Below, one piece after another: positions 37,064-46,118 of a stretch of 64,000 nt of DNA; position 1 is the stretch's first letter, and every line of letters starts with the position of its first letter. This stretch comes from an unicellular cyanobacterium SU2 (lineage in GTDB: Bacteria > Cyanobacteriota > Cyanobacteriia > Cyanobacteriales > Microcystaceae), in NCBI GenBank assembly GCA_002110465.1, contig NEED01000071.1, forward strand, positions 240,522-304,521, written 5' to 3'. The notes under the pieces were generated by a model. That model ran no database searches and had not been told where the DNA came from. It saw nothing but the letters and a program-made list of their open reading frames with translations. Position numbers and translations under genes: made by a program.

Positions 37064-37558
37064 TTAAAGAGCGACGACATGACGATGAGGAATTAAATTT
37101 TTACGGGCGAGATATTCGTGTATTTCTAAAGGTTTTAGTTTACAAAGATCTTTGGCTAATTCTTGGAAATTAACATTTTTAGGAAGATGAGGAGTTAGAG
37201 AATCACGGATAAATCCTAGCATTTGAGGTTCTGCAATTAAAAGAACTTGACGAGAATCGTATTCATGTATTAACTCAATAATTTTATTCTCTATTTCCTT
37301 GGCAAAACTGCGTTCAAATTCATTAACATGGTTTTGACGATGATCATCATAACCATGACCTTGACTTCGTGATCCCCGATTGCGTCCTGTCTTGGTATTA
37401 GCCCACAGTTCCTTACCTGAAAGTTCTTTAGTCCGATTTTTTAGACTTTGATGTTCAACTAAATTAGGACTTGATTCATATTCAGGAAATTCAGCAGTTT
37501 CCAGGGTAAAAAAACGGGCTTTTGTTCCATCGAGAATAGCAACAACAGCTTGATTCAT
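37064..37558 (-). CDS. Host attachment protein family (Host_attach), release-factor-like fold
   Basis: 164 residues, full length for the PF10116-type family. The start is typical (NQAVVAILDGTKARFF) and the middle has a polar loop (NTKTGRNRGSRSQGHGYDDH), then FAKEIENKIIEL, LIAEPQMLGFIRDSL and a final HEYLARK. Members are related to archaeal/eukaryotic release-factor domain 2/3 folds. The family was named for a role in Agrobacterium attachment, but function in cyanobacteria is unknown. Monocistronic by appearance. Confidence 0.85.
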   Translation of the reverse strand: MNQAVVAILDGTKARFFTLETAEFPEYESSPNLVEHQSLKNRTKELSGKELWANTKTGRNRGSRSQGHGYDDHRQNHVNEFERSFAKEIENKIIELIHEYDSRQVLLIAEPQMLGFIRDSLTPHLPKNVNFQELAKDLCKLKPLEIHEYLARKNLIPHRHVVAL

Positions 37559-37735
37559 AAAGGTTTCAAACAGAATTCTTAGAGATTTCCATCATAGCAA
37601 GGAAGATTGTATCCTAGAACACTTCGCTACAAAGCTTAAAAAAACTTCAGTAAATTTTTCTTATCCTATAGAAGATCAACAAAATTCTTTGTCTATTTCT
37701 ACATAAGTATATTTCGTGAGTAATTCTTGCTCAAC

Positions 37736-37912
37736 TTAATCCAATATCAAAGGTCTTAGTGATATACTTTCAATTGGCAATAAGACACAATGCTTATTAA
37801 AAACAAACTCACTATAGTCAGCTAAGTTGTCTAATCCTAAAACATTGAGTGCGATTTCAAGCAATAACCAAATTGTTATTTTCCCTAATAAGGTTTTCCA
37901 TGATATCTTCAT
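37736..37912 (-). CDS. Small hydrophobic protein, 58 residues
   Basis: Reads MKISWKTLLGKITIWLLLEI then ALNVLGLDNLADYSEFVFNK and a short tail. A strong ribosome binding site GGAG lies 8 bases before the ATG on the - strand. One predicted membrane or amphipathic helix covers ~7-27. The LGLDNLADYSEF block looks like a conserved small protein I have seen in cyanobacteria, but this is recollection. Function unknown. It lies alone in a 560-base gap. Confidence 0.6.
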   Translation of the reverse strand: MKISWKTLLGKITIWLLLEIALNVLGLDNLADYSEFVFNKHCVLLPIESISLRPLILD

Positions 37913-38122
37913 CAGTCAATCTCCTCTCTAAGGATATTGCAGACTGTCTAACCTAATAATGCCCGCATGATAGGGAGATGTTATAAAATAGAATTAACTA
38001 ATTTTGTAGTTAGTTTAGTAATTGGCTTAAGCTGATTATTTTTTTGTTTTTCCTTAAGTATATTCTCTATATAAAATGGGTTTTGATTTTAAACAAATGT
38101 AAAAGTAATCAAAACGAATAAT

Positions 38123-39412
38123 TTAACTTTTAGCTTCTAATTTGTTCCGTTGTGGGTCACCTAAATAGGGTTCAGTTTTTTGGTTTGAAGAGACATTGGT
38201 AAGTCGCCAATGCTCAGCTAAACGCTGTAAGAATCGATCCTGTTCTACTCGAAAGCGATCAATATTATAGCCATGATTAATGATAGAAAACCACACTTGA
38301 CCCCGTTCTTGAGTGGGAATAACCCCCGCCAAGGCACTCACTTGGGCAAGGGTTCCTGTTTTCACTGCCACTCCATTGGGAATATTACGCCATTGTACCG
38401 TTCCCGTGGTGTCTCGTCCGGCCATAGGGAAGATATCAGTGACATTAATCGGATTGCCTTTTAATTTTTCTTCGATAGCCATTAACATAGCCACAGATGC
38501 TTGAGGAGAGATGCGATTTTCCACCCCTAATCCTGAGCCATTAATCAATTGAATCTCTTCTAGGGGAACATTAGCCGCTTTGGCTGCTTTTTGAGCTACT
38601 ATGGTTGCCCCTCCTACCGATTGAGCTAAACTCTCGGCCATGGGATTGTTACTATAAAGGTTCATTTGTTTGAGGAGTTCGGCCAAGGTTAAGGATTGGT
38701 GACGGATTCCTAATTGAGAATCTTCTGGGAGATTAGATTGAACTCGAACCTTCCCGGCGATCGCTACTTGGGGACGAGGAGTATTTACCGGTAATTTTTG
38801 ATATTGTTGTTGAACAATTCGACTCCAACGAGATTGATCTAAGCCGACTTTGAGGAGTTCCCCTGAGATTTGGGGATCAGATTGAAAATTCATCGAAAAA
38901 TTGCCAACAATGATTAAATTACCTGTGACTTGACGAATGCCCAAGTTGTTTAATTGATTACCCAGAGCGATCGCCTCTTCCCAAACAAACAAGGGATCAC
39001 CACTTCCTTGAATTACCAAATCTCCCGTTAAGACTCCATCTTCGAGAGAACCCACCTGATAAATCAGGGTTTCAAAACGATGATCCGTTCCCCAAGTTTC
39101 CAAGGCAGCGATTGAGGTAGCAATTTTGGTCAAAGAAGCCGCAGATAAAGGAATATTAGGGGAATTTTCTCCTAGATAAGCCCAATCAGACTGAATCCAA
39201 ATCCCTTGTTTATCTGGGGGAAAGCCCAAAGCGGCGATGTTTTGGAGATAGTCAGCCACAATTTTTTCAACCATTGGATCGGGAGACGTGGGAACCTCAA
39301 AAATTTTTGCCTCTTGCCAAGCAGCCACCATAATAGGCTGTAATGGTTCTGGGTTACGACCCAACAAATTCACCAATAAATTAGCGACAGCCCAACCGAA
39401 TATGTCTTGCAT
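38123..39412 (-). CDS. dacB: D-alanyl-D-alanine carboxypeptidase/endopeptidase, PBP4 family (S13)
   Basis: 429 residues. The penicillin-binding motifs are present: SLTK (SxxK, ~residue 91), SNN (SxN, ~255) and KTG (~352). The insertion between SxxK and SxN typical of class C PBPs is present but short (~165 residues). It trims peptidoglycan stem peptides in the periplasm. The N-terminus is only weakly hydrophobic (FGWAVANLLVNLLG), so the export signal is unclear; this start or an upstream part may be atypical. Confidence 0.88.
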   Translation of the reverse strand: MQDIFGWAVANLLVNLLGRNPEPLQPIMVAAWQEAKIFEVPTSPDPMVEKIVADYLQNIAALGFPPDKQGIWIQSDWAYLGENSPNIPLSAASLTKIATSIAALETWGTDHRFETLIYQVGSLEDGVLTGDLVIQGSGDPLFVWEEAIALGNQLNNLGIRQVTGNLIIVGNFSMNFQSDPQISGELLKVGLDQSRWSRIVQQQYQKLPVNTPRPQVAIAGKVRVQSNLPEDSQLGIRHQSLTLAELLKQMNLYSNNPMAESLAQSVGGATIVAQKAAKAANVPLEEIQLINGSGLGVENRISPQASVAMLMAIEEKLKGNPINVTDIFPMAGRDTTGTVQWRNIPNGVAVKTGTLAQVSALAGVIPTQERGQVWFSIINHGYNIDRFRVEQDRFLQRLAEHWRLTNVSSNQKTEPYLGDPQRNKLEAKS

Positions 39413-39576
39413 TCTGAAACCACCTCACATCATGCGATAATCTGGGTAATGTTAATTTTCTTGATCTTTTCTTTTTTATCATTATTCGTTTAGCCTGTTG
39501 TAGAATTGCGAATTATTTCGGTTCGGATTTTTCAGGGCTTCTGTTAAAATTTTGAAGGTTTCTATCACTTTGATCA

Positions 39577-40629
39577 ATGGCAGCAACCCGCGCAAGAATT
39601 GCAGTAGACGCTATGGGAGGGGATCACGCCCCTGGTGAAATCGTCGCTGGAGCGATCCGAGCGTCCGAAGAACTAGATGTGACCATTTTGTTGGTAGGCG
39701 ATCGCCAACAAATCCAAGACTCCTTAAAACATCATGCCCATGCCCCTAATATCGAGATTGTCGAGGCCGATGGGGCGATCGCTATGGATGAAGGACTGAC
39801 AGGACTCAGACGTAAACCCAAAGCCTCTATCAATGTGGCCATGGATTTGGTTAAACAAAACCGCGCTGATGCTGTGGTTTCGGCGGGACATTCAGGGGCT
39901 GCCATGGCAGCAGCATCCCTTCGTTTAGGCCGCATTAAAGGCATTGATCGTCCTGCGATTGGGGCTGTCTTCCCCACCCTACTAGCGGGTAAATCCGTAA
40001 TTATTTTAGACGTAGGGGCTAATGTCGATTGTCGCCCGAAATATTTAGAACAATTTGCGCTGATGGGGACGATTTACAGCCAATATGTCATGGGAGTTGA
40101 CCAACCCCAGGTAGGTTTACTCAATATTGGTGAGGAGTCTAGCAAGGGCAATGATTTGGCTTTAAAAACCTATGAATTATTAGAAAAAAACGAAAAAATC
40201 CCCTTTATTGGTAATGCAGAAGGAAGAGATGTCCTGTCAGGCCAGTTTGATGTAATCGTCTGCGATGGCTTTGTGGGGAATGTTCTACTCAAATTTGCGG
40301 AAGCTGTAGGAGAAATCCTATTACAAATTATGCGAGAGGAATTACCTCAAGGATGGCGTGGGAAAATTGGCAGTCAAATCCTCAAGCCAAACCTGAAGAA
40401 GCTGAAACAGCGTGTCGATCATGCTGAACATGGGGGCGCATTATTATTCGGTGTTGCTGGGATTTGCATTATTAGTCATGGTAGCTCTCAAGCTCCCTCG
40501 GTTTTTAATGCCATTCGCTTGGCCAAAGAAGCTATTGACCATCAGGTAATTGAGCGGATTCAAGCTGACAAGCAGAATTCCCCCAAGGAAATTGTCGATA
40601 GCTCAGTCATCGTCAACAGCGAACCGTGA
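39577..40629 (+). CDS. plsX: Phosphate acyltransferase PlsX
   Basis: 350 residues. Family signatures: IAVDAMGGDHAP at the start, SAGHSGAAMAA, and NIGEESSKGNDL. PlsX makes acyl-phosphate from acyl-ACP, the first step to phosphatidic acid in most bacteria. It starts the cluster plsX-fabH-fabD, the common arrangement in cyanobacteria, so lipid and fatty-acid synthesis are co-expressed. Confidence 0.97.
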   Translation: MAATRARIAVDAMGGDHAPGEIVAGAIRASEELDVTILLVGDRQQIQDSLKHHAHAPNIEIVEADGAIAMDEGLTGLRRKPKASINVAMDLVKQNRADAVVSAGHSGAAMAAASLRLGRIKGIDRPAIGAVFPTLLAGKSVIILDVGANVDCRPKYLEQFALMGTIYSQYVMGVDQPQVGLLNIGEESSKGNDLALKTYELLEKNEKIPFIGNAEGRDVLSGQFDVIVCDGFVGNVLLKFAEAVGEILLQIMREELPQGWRGKIGSQILKPNLKKLKQRVDHAEHGGALLFGVAGICIISHGSSQAPSVFNAIRLAKEAIDHQVIERIQADKQNSPKEIVDSSVIVNSEP

Positions 40630-40648
40630 CGCTGATATTTAGAGACTG

Positions 40649-40669
40649 TTGGGGGAGTATTCTCCCCAA
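40649..40669 (+). other. Hairpin between plsX and fabH
   Basis: TTGGGG and CCCCAA arms enclosing GAGTATTCT, 20 bases after the plsX stop and 51 bases before fabH. No T run follows, so it may be a processing or attenuation hairpin rather than a terminator. Confidence 0.4.
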
Positions 40670-40719
40670 TAATCACGGATACTTCATGGATACTGTTACT
40701 ATACCCAGGGAGAAAATTT

Positions 40720-41721
40720 TTGAACGAATTAGGGGCTAAAATCGCAATTACTGGTTGTGGTTCATCCACACCAACCCAGGTGATAACGAATGATGATCTC
40801 AGTCATCTGGTGGATACCTCCGATGAGTGGATTCGGACTCGCACTGGAATTGGTCGCCGGCATTTAGCTTCCGCAGATACATCTGTTAGCGATCTCGCGG
40901 CTCAAGCGGCTCAAGGGGCGATCGCTATGGCTGGTCTGACTCCCCAGGATATTGATTTGATTATCTTAGCGACTTCTACCCCCGATGACTTATTCGGGAG
41001 TGCCGCTAAGGTACAACAGTTATTAGGAGCCTCTAATGCGGTAGCTTTTGATTTAACAGCGGCGTGTTCAGGCTTTGTTTTTGCTTTAGTCACGGCCGCC
41101 CAATTTATTCGGACAGGAGTTTATCAACGGGTTGTAGTGATCGGAGCCGATGTCCTATCTCGTTGGGTTGATTGGTCAGATCGCTCTACCTGTGTCCTCT
41201 TTGGTGATGGGGCTGGTGCGGTAGTTTGTCAAGGAAACCCTAATGAAGATCGTCTATTAGGATTTGAAATGTATAGTGATGGCCAGCAACATCATTCTCT
41301 CAATCTTTCTTATCAAGGACAGCCAACAACTTTGAAAGAGGGAGTTTTGATCGGTCAGGGGACTTACCAACCCATCACCATGAACGGGCGAGAAGTCTAC
41401 CGTTTTGCTGTGGCTAAAGTGCCAGAAGTTATCGAAAAAGCCCTATTTCGTGCTAATCTTTCCACTGATGCCATTGACTGGCTTATCTTACACCAAGCTA
41501 ACCAGCGTATTATGGATGCTGTAGCTCAACGACTCAACATCCCTCCTGAAAAGGTCATCGCTAACCTTGGAGAATACGGCAATACATCGGCTGCCTCTAT
41601 TCCTATTGCCCTTGATGAAGCGGTCAGAGAAGGGAAAATTAAAACGGGGGATATTATCGCTAGTTCTGGCTTTGGGGCAGGTTTAACCTGGGGGGCGGCA
41701 GTTTTTCGCTGGGGCATCTAA
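40720..41721 (+). CDS. fabH: 3-oxoacyl-ACP synthase III
   Basis: 333 residues, started at TTG 40720 with AGGGAGA about 8 bases upstream. The catalytic triad is visible: Cys in TAACSGFVFAL (~116), His in LILHQANQRI (~255) and Asn in GNTSAASIP (~287). It condenses acetyl-CoA with malonyl-ACP to start fatty-acid synthesis. Second gene of the plsX-fabH-fabD cluster. Confidence 0.97.
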   Translation: MNELGAKIAITGCGSSTPTQVITNDDLSHLVDTSDEWIRTRTGIGRRHLASADTSVSDLAAQAAQGAIAMAGLTPQDIDLIILATSTPDDLFGSAAKVQQLLGASNAVAFDLTAACSGFVFALVTAAQFIRTGVYQRVVVIGADVLSRWVDWSDRSTCVLFGDGAGAVVCQGNPNEDRLLGFEMYSDGQQHHSLNLSYQGQPTTLKEGVLIGQGTYQPITMNGREVYRFAVAKVPEVIEKALFRANLSTDAIDWLILHQANQRIMDAVAQRLNIPPEKVIANLGEYGNTSAASIPIALDEAVREGKIKTGDIIASSGFGAGLTWGAAVFRWGI

Positions 41722-41761
41722 TCACATTAATCAATTTTTGAAAATTTATCGATAAGAACGA

Positions 41762-42634
41762 ATGAAAACAGCGTGGGTATTTCCAGGACAAGGATCACAA
41801 ACCGTTGGGATGGGGGTCGATTTACAAGAGAGTTCCATCGGCAAAACGAAATTTGAACAAGCACAGCAGACTCTCGGTTGGTCTGTGATGGAAAAGTGTC
41901 AGGGAGATGAGGCTGAATTATCCCGAACTCTCTATACTCAGCCTTGTCTGTATGTGATTGAAAGTATTTTAGTGGATTTACTACGGGAACAAGGTCAATC
42001 ACCAGATTTGGTGGCAGGCCATAGTTTAGGGGAATATTCTGCGTTGTACGCGGCACAAGTGTTTGACTTTACCACAGGACTAGCGTTAGTCCAACGTCGC
42101 GCCCAGTTAATGGATACGGCTGCTGGAGGGAAAATGGCCGCCTTGATGAAGTTTGACCGAGAGGAATTAGAAGAGGCGATCGCCGTTAACCCTGATGTGG
42201 TATTGGCTAACGATAATAGTGAACAACAGGTCGTCATTTCAGGAACCCCTGACGCTGTCGATACGATCATGTCACAGGTTAAAGCTAAACGGGCTGTTCC
42301 TCTTAAGGTTTCAGGGGCGTTTCATTCTCCATTAATGGTAACTGCGGCTCAACAATTTGAGTCATTATTGGCTGGTTATGAATTTGCAGATGCTCAAATT
42401 CCCGTTCTTTCTAATGTTGATCCTACCCCCACCCAGTCAGGAACAGTATTAAAAGATCGTTTGATTAAACAGATGACAGGTTCTGTCCGTTGGCGCGAGA
42501 TTATGTTGCAATTGTCAAAAGAAGGCATTAGTCAAGGGGTTGAAGTCGGCCCAGGGAAGGTATTAACAGGTTTGATTAAGCGCACTTGTCCTGATATGAA
42601 GTTAGCTAATGTCAGCGGGATGGGGGATTTGTAA
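41762..42634 (+). CDS. fabD: Malonyl-CoA:ACP transacylase
   Basis: 290 residues. PGQGSQTVGM at the start, the nucleophile motif GHSLGEYSALYA (Ser ~89), the catalytic His in SGAFHSPLM (~198) and a final VEVGPGKVLTGLIKRT. It loads malonyl groups on ACP. It follows fabH by 40 bases. It could also supply any polyketide step, but the nearby NRPS cluster shows none. Confidence 0.97.
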   Translation: MKTAWVFPGQGSQTVGMGVDLQESSIGKTKFEQAQQTLGWSVMEKCQGDEAELSRTLYTQPCLYVIESILVDLLREQGQSPDLVAGHSLGEYSALYAAQVFDFTTGLALVQRRAQLMDTAAGGKMAALMKFDREELEEAIAVNPDVVLANDNSEQQVVISGTPDAVDTIMSQVKAKRAVPLKVSGAFHSPLMVTAAQQFESLLAGYEFADAQIPVLSNVDPTPTQSGTVLKDRLIKQMTGSVRWREIMLQLSKEGISQGVEVGPGKVLTGLIKRTCPDMKLANVSGMGDL

Positions 42635-42742
42635 GCTAAAATCTAAAACCCAACAAGAAGGAGTTACTTTACCTAAGAACTTCTGCTTTTTATGATGTTT
42701 ACTTCCATTTTTCAAGATTCGGTTTGAAAAGATTGAGTAAGA

Positions 42743-42769
42743 AATGCCCCTAAGAGGGGGCAAGGCATT
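42743..42769 (+). terminator. GC-rich hairpin between fabD and tRNA-Ala
   Basis: GCCCC-TAAGAG-GGGGC with an overlapping outer pair AATGCC/GGCATT. It lies about 110 bases after fabD and before the convergent tRNA. No good T run follows immediately; CTTTTT follows after ~12 bases. Terminator for either side is possible. Confidence 0.4.
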
Positions 42770-42803
42770 CTCAGACCTTTTTATAATCTGCGTTTGAGAA
42801 GTA

Positions 42804-42876
42804 TGGAGGTAAGCGGACTTGAACCGCTGACATCCTGCTTGCAAAGCAGGCGCTCTACCAACTGAGCTATACCCCC
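42804..42876 (-). tRNA. tRNA-Ala (anticodon TGC)
   Basis: 73 bases on the - strand. The acceptor stem GGGGGTA pairs with TACCTCC and includes the G3-U70 wobble that identifies alanine tRNAs. D arm AGCTCAGTTGGTAGAGC, anticodon loop CTTTGCAAG with TGC, T arm GGTTCAAGTCC, discriminator A. The terminal CCA is not encoded. An ORF covering this region on the same strand is spurious. Confidence 0.97.
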
Positions 42877-42983
42877 GATCCTAAGCAAGTAAACTATAAA
42901 TGGATTCAATAAATTACCTGCCTTAGCTATTATACACATAGAATTTCTAAAATGACAAGTTTTTTTTTTCAAACCCTCCTGCC

Positions 42984-43877
42984 ATGACTCTAATTGTTAC
43001 CACTTTCTATAAATTCGTTACTATTGAAGATTTTGCTACAAAAAAAGAACCTTTACTAGAATTTTGTGAGCAAGAAGCTATTAAAGGAACAATTCTCTTA
43101 GCCAAAGAAGGCATCAATGGAACAATCGCGGGGTCTCGTCAAGGAATTCATGCTATGATAGCTTATTTACGTTGTGATCCTCGCCTAGCCGATTTAGAAA
43201 CTAAGGAAGCTTACATAGATAAGTTACCCTTTGAACGGATGAAAGTTCGACTCAAACAAGAGATTGTTACCCTAGGAATTCCAGAGATTAATCCGACTGA
43301 AAAAGTAGGGACATATGTTGATCATAATGAGTGGAATGATTTAATTTCTGATCCAGAGGTTTTAGTCATTGATACCCGTAATAATTATGAAGTTGCAATG
43401 GGCAGTTTTCAAGGAGCAATCAATCCGCAGACACACTCTTTTCGAGAATTCCCTAATTACGTTAATCAAAATCTTGAGCCATCCCAACATAAAAAAGTGG
43501 CCATGTTTTGTACAGGAGGAATTCGCTGTGAAAAGGCAACTTCTTTCTTACTTAGTAAAGGATTCAAGGAAGTTTATCACCTCAAAGGGGGAATTTTAAA
43601 ATATTTAGAAAAAGTCAATCCAGATGAAAGTTTATGGGATGGAGAATGTTTTGTTTTTGATGAACGGGTGGCGGTTAAACATGGTTTAGAAAAGGGAAGT
43701 TATGAAATGTGTCTCGGTTGTGGCCATCCGATTTCTGAAAAAGATAAACTATCATCAGACTATGAAGAGGGAGTGTCTTGTCCTCACTGTATTTCTAGTT
43801 TAACTTCCAAAAAATTGGAACGTCAACGAGAAAAACAACGACAATTAAAGTTAGGTAATCAACAAGATAAACAATGA
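42984..43877 (+). CDS. trhO: tRNA uridine-34 hydroxylase (rhodanese-like)
   Basis: 297 residues. The N-terminal acylphosphatase-like part (TFYKFV; AKEGINGTIAG) is followed by a rhodanese domain with the active-site loop CTGGIRCEKA (Cys ~179), and a Cys-rich tail (CLGCGHP...CPHC) that could bind zinc. The TrhO/YceA family hydroxylates U34 of certain tRNAs. Its stop overlaps the start of cbiD by four bases (ATGA). Confidence 0.93.
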   Translation: MTLIVTTFYKFVTIEDFATKKEPLLEFCEQEAIKGTILLAKEGINGTIAGSRQGIHAMIAYLRCDPRLADLETKEAYIDKLPFERMKVRLKQEIVTLGIPEINPTEKVGTYVDHNEWNDLISDPEVLVIDTRNNYEVAMGSFQGAINPQTHSFREFPNYVNQNLEPSQHKKVAMFCTGGIRCEKATSFLLSKGFKEVYHLKGGILKYLEKVNPDESLWDGECFVFDERVAVKHGLEKGSYEMCLGCGHPISEKDKLSSDYEEGVSCPHCISSLTSKKLERQREKQRQLKLGNQQDKQ

Positions 43878-45019
43878 TTTCTCAATTACCTCGTGCTGGT
43901 TATACCTTACCTGTATTTGCTTGTGCATCAGCGATCGCGGCTTTAAATCATCTCCAAAATCAAGAGGTTAAACCTAGTGTCTGTGTAGATTTAATTGAAC
44001 CATCCCAAGTTGTTAAAATTCCTATTGAACAAGTGGCTAGAATCAGCCAAAACTCAGCCTTGGGAATTGCGAGAAGTGATCCAGGGGAGAATTTGGATTT
44101 AACGCGAAATACTCCGATTTGGGCTGTCGTTGAATTAACCCGAAATCACCCAATTAATTATCCTGAACAAATTATCATTAAAGGGGGAGAGGGAATTGGT
44201 ATACAAATTAATAATGAGGGAAAAGACGCTATTTATAGTTATGCCAAAAAATTATTAAAAGAAAATCTTAAAAAATATATAGAACCAACAGAAAGCATTA
44301 TTGTAACTATTATTTTACCCGAAGGAAAACAATTAGCAAAACGAACATCTAATGAGTCATTTGGGGTAGTTGAAGGACTTTCTTTATTAGGAACAACTGG
44401 TATTTCTCAACCTTTAACCGCCCCAAATCAATTGATGGCATATCAAGAGGAATTAACCGCCAAAGCTAAACAGTTTAATAGCCTAGTATTTTGTTTAGGG
44501 GAAAATGGTTTAGATTTAGCACAAAAACAAGGAATTGATCCTCAAAAATTGATTAAAACTGCGAATTGGTTAGGCCCTTTATTAGTAACCGCTGGATTAC
44601 AAAAAGTATCTTCTATTCTTCTGTTTGGTTATCATGGCAAATTAATAAAATTAGCAGGAGGAATTTTTCATACTCATCATCATTTAGCAGATGGAAGATT
44701 AGAAATTTTAGTTGCTCATGGGGCTAAAATTGGTTTACCAACTGCTAGATTACAACAGCTTTTTAAGAGTTCTACAACAGAAGATGGCTTAAAATTATTA
44801 CGAGATTATGATCAGGAAATAGGGAGTAATTGGACTGAGAAAATGTATCAATCTATAGCTGAGACAATTGATCAAAAAAGTCAAGCTTATATTCGTAAGC
44901 ACGGTGACGTTGATGTGAAAGTAGGCTCAGTGTTATTTGGACGCGATCGCTCTATTATCATTACCAGTAATCACGGACAAATAATACTTGATAATCTTTT
45001 GAAGAAGTCAGAAGTTTAA
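43874..45019 (+). CDS. cbiD: Cobalt-precorrin-5B (C1)-methyltransferase
   Basis: 381 residues with the CbiD layout: TLPVFACASAIAAL near the start, GEGIGIQ, GTTGISQPL, CLGENGLDLA and LFGYHGKLIKLAGG (~255-268), and HTHHHLADGR. It methylates C1 in the anaerobic route to vitamin B12 in the cytosol. It starts inside the trhO stop (4-base overlap), so the two are translated together. A second cobalamin gene (cobT-like) lies at 53348. Confidence 0.95.
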   Translation: MISQLPRAGYTLPVFACASAIAALNHLQNQEVKPSVCVDLIEPSQVVKIPIEQVARISQNSALGIARSDPGENLDLTRNTPIWAVVELTRNHPINYPEQIIIKGGEGIGIQINNEGKDAIYSYAKKLLKENLKKYIEPTESIIVTIILPEGKQLAKRTSNESFGVVEGLSLLGTTGISQPLTAPNQLMAYQEELTAKAKQFNSLVFCLGENGLDLAQKQGIDPQKLIKTANWLGPLLVTAGLQKVSSILLFGYHGKLIKLAGGIFHTHHHLADGRLEILVAHGAKIGLPTARLQQLFKSSTTEDGLKLLRDYDQEIGSNWTEKMYQSIAETIDQKSQAYIRKHGDVDVKVGSVLFGRDRSIIITSNHGQIILDNLLKKSEV

Positions 45020-45120
45020 TGTACATAACACTAGCCACTAAGAGGTTTGACATTAATAGCTCCTGAAATCCTTTTTTGATTAACGTTTGCCCGAATGCCG
45101 TTTAAAGATTAAATTTTGTT

Positions 45121-45145
45121 CCCGCCAAGCTAAAGCTATGACGGG
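45121..45145 (-). terminator. Hairpin after rpaB
   Basis: On the - strand CCCGTCA and TGGCGGG pair over 7 bases (one G-T) with an 11-base loop, starting 7 bases after the rpaB stop. The T run is poor, so termination is only probable. Confidence 0.45.
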
Positions 45146-45151
45146 AGGTTG

Positions 45152-45883
45152 TTAAAATTCTTCTCCTGGTTCTAAAATTCGTTGAAAAAGATAGCCGGTT
45201 CCCCGAGCCGTTAGAATCAACTCAGGGTTACTCGGATCATCCTCTAATTTCGCTCTGAGACGGGAAATATGAACATCTACCACACGGGTATCCACATGGC
45301 GTTCAGGAGTATACCCCCAAACCTCCTGTAGAATTTCTGAACGGGAAAAAGGTTCTCCCGAGCGACTCACTAATAACTCTAATAAACTAAACTCCATCCC
45401 TGTCAAGCGGATGCGTTCATCTCCTTTGTAAACTTGGCGTTTGTTAGTATCAATTCTAATGGAACCGATATGGATCACCCCTGAACTAGGTATCCCTGGC
45501 ACCCCATTTTTTTCCACCCGTCGCAAGACAGATCGAATTCTTGCTTCTAATTCTTTGGGGGAGAAAGGTTTAACCACATAATCATCAGCCCCTAACTCTA
45601 ATCCCGTAATGCGATCAGCAACATCGCCCAAGGCAGTTAACATGATGATGGGAATATCAGATTCTTTGCGTAACTCTTGACAGACTCCATAACCATCAAG
45701 TTTAGGCATCATTACATCTAAAACCACTAAATCAGGTTCAGCGTCATGAAATGTTTCTAAAGCTTCTTCTCCATCAGCGGCCGTTACCACATCATAGCCA
45801 ATCATTGAAAGGCGGGTTTCTAAAATGCGACGGATGCTGGCTTCGTCATCAACTACCAGAATTTTCTCTTTATGAATTTCCAA
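45152..45883 (-). CDS. rpaB: Response regulator RpaB (OmpR family)
   Basis: 243 residues. Receiver domain (~1-125) with phospho-Asp in VVLDVMMPKLDG (~56), acidic pair VVDDEAS and KPFSPKEL; DNA-binding winged helix (~145-238) with DTRVVDVHISRLRAKLEDD. The sequence matches cyanobacterial/plastid RpaB (Ycf27), the essential regulator of high-light and photosystem genes via HLR1 sites. The cognate sensor (NblS/Hik33) is not in the window. Confidence 0.93.
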   Translation of the reverse strand: MEIHKEKILVVDDEASIRRILETRLSMIGYDVVTAADGEEALETFHDAEPDLVVLDVMMPKLDGYGVCQELRKESDIPIIMLTALGDVADRITGLELGADDYVVKPFSPKELEARIRSVLRRVEKNGVPGIPSSGVIHIGSIRIDTNKRQVYKGDERIRLTGMEFSLLELLVSRSGEPFSRSEILQEVWGYTPERHVDTRVVDVHISRLRAKLEDDPSNPELILTARGTGYLFQRILEPGEEF

Positions 45884-46118
45884 TTGTTCAAATACTCCTT
45901 AATGTAAAATTGCTAATCTTTAAGTTACATAGGGACCCTTCTGTTTCTAGAATATCGCTTTCCCGTTATGATTAAGTCAATAATTCTAGATTCCTTCCCC
46001 CGTAGTGACGATTTTTAACGGGATCGTTAAACCGTATCCCTCTTATCATTTTTTAATGATTTTGGACTCGACCTAGCTAGTTTTTTAAGTTTTTTTAACC
46101 TTTCTTAAAAAAATCCTT

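Noticed and set aside
42781..42972. 63-residue ORF over the tRNA-Ala
   Set aside because: It is a translation of the tRNA gene (RIGGIAQLVERLLCKQ is a known artefact of tRNA-Ala), not a protein.
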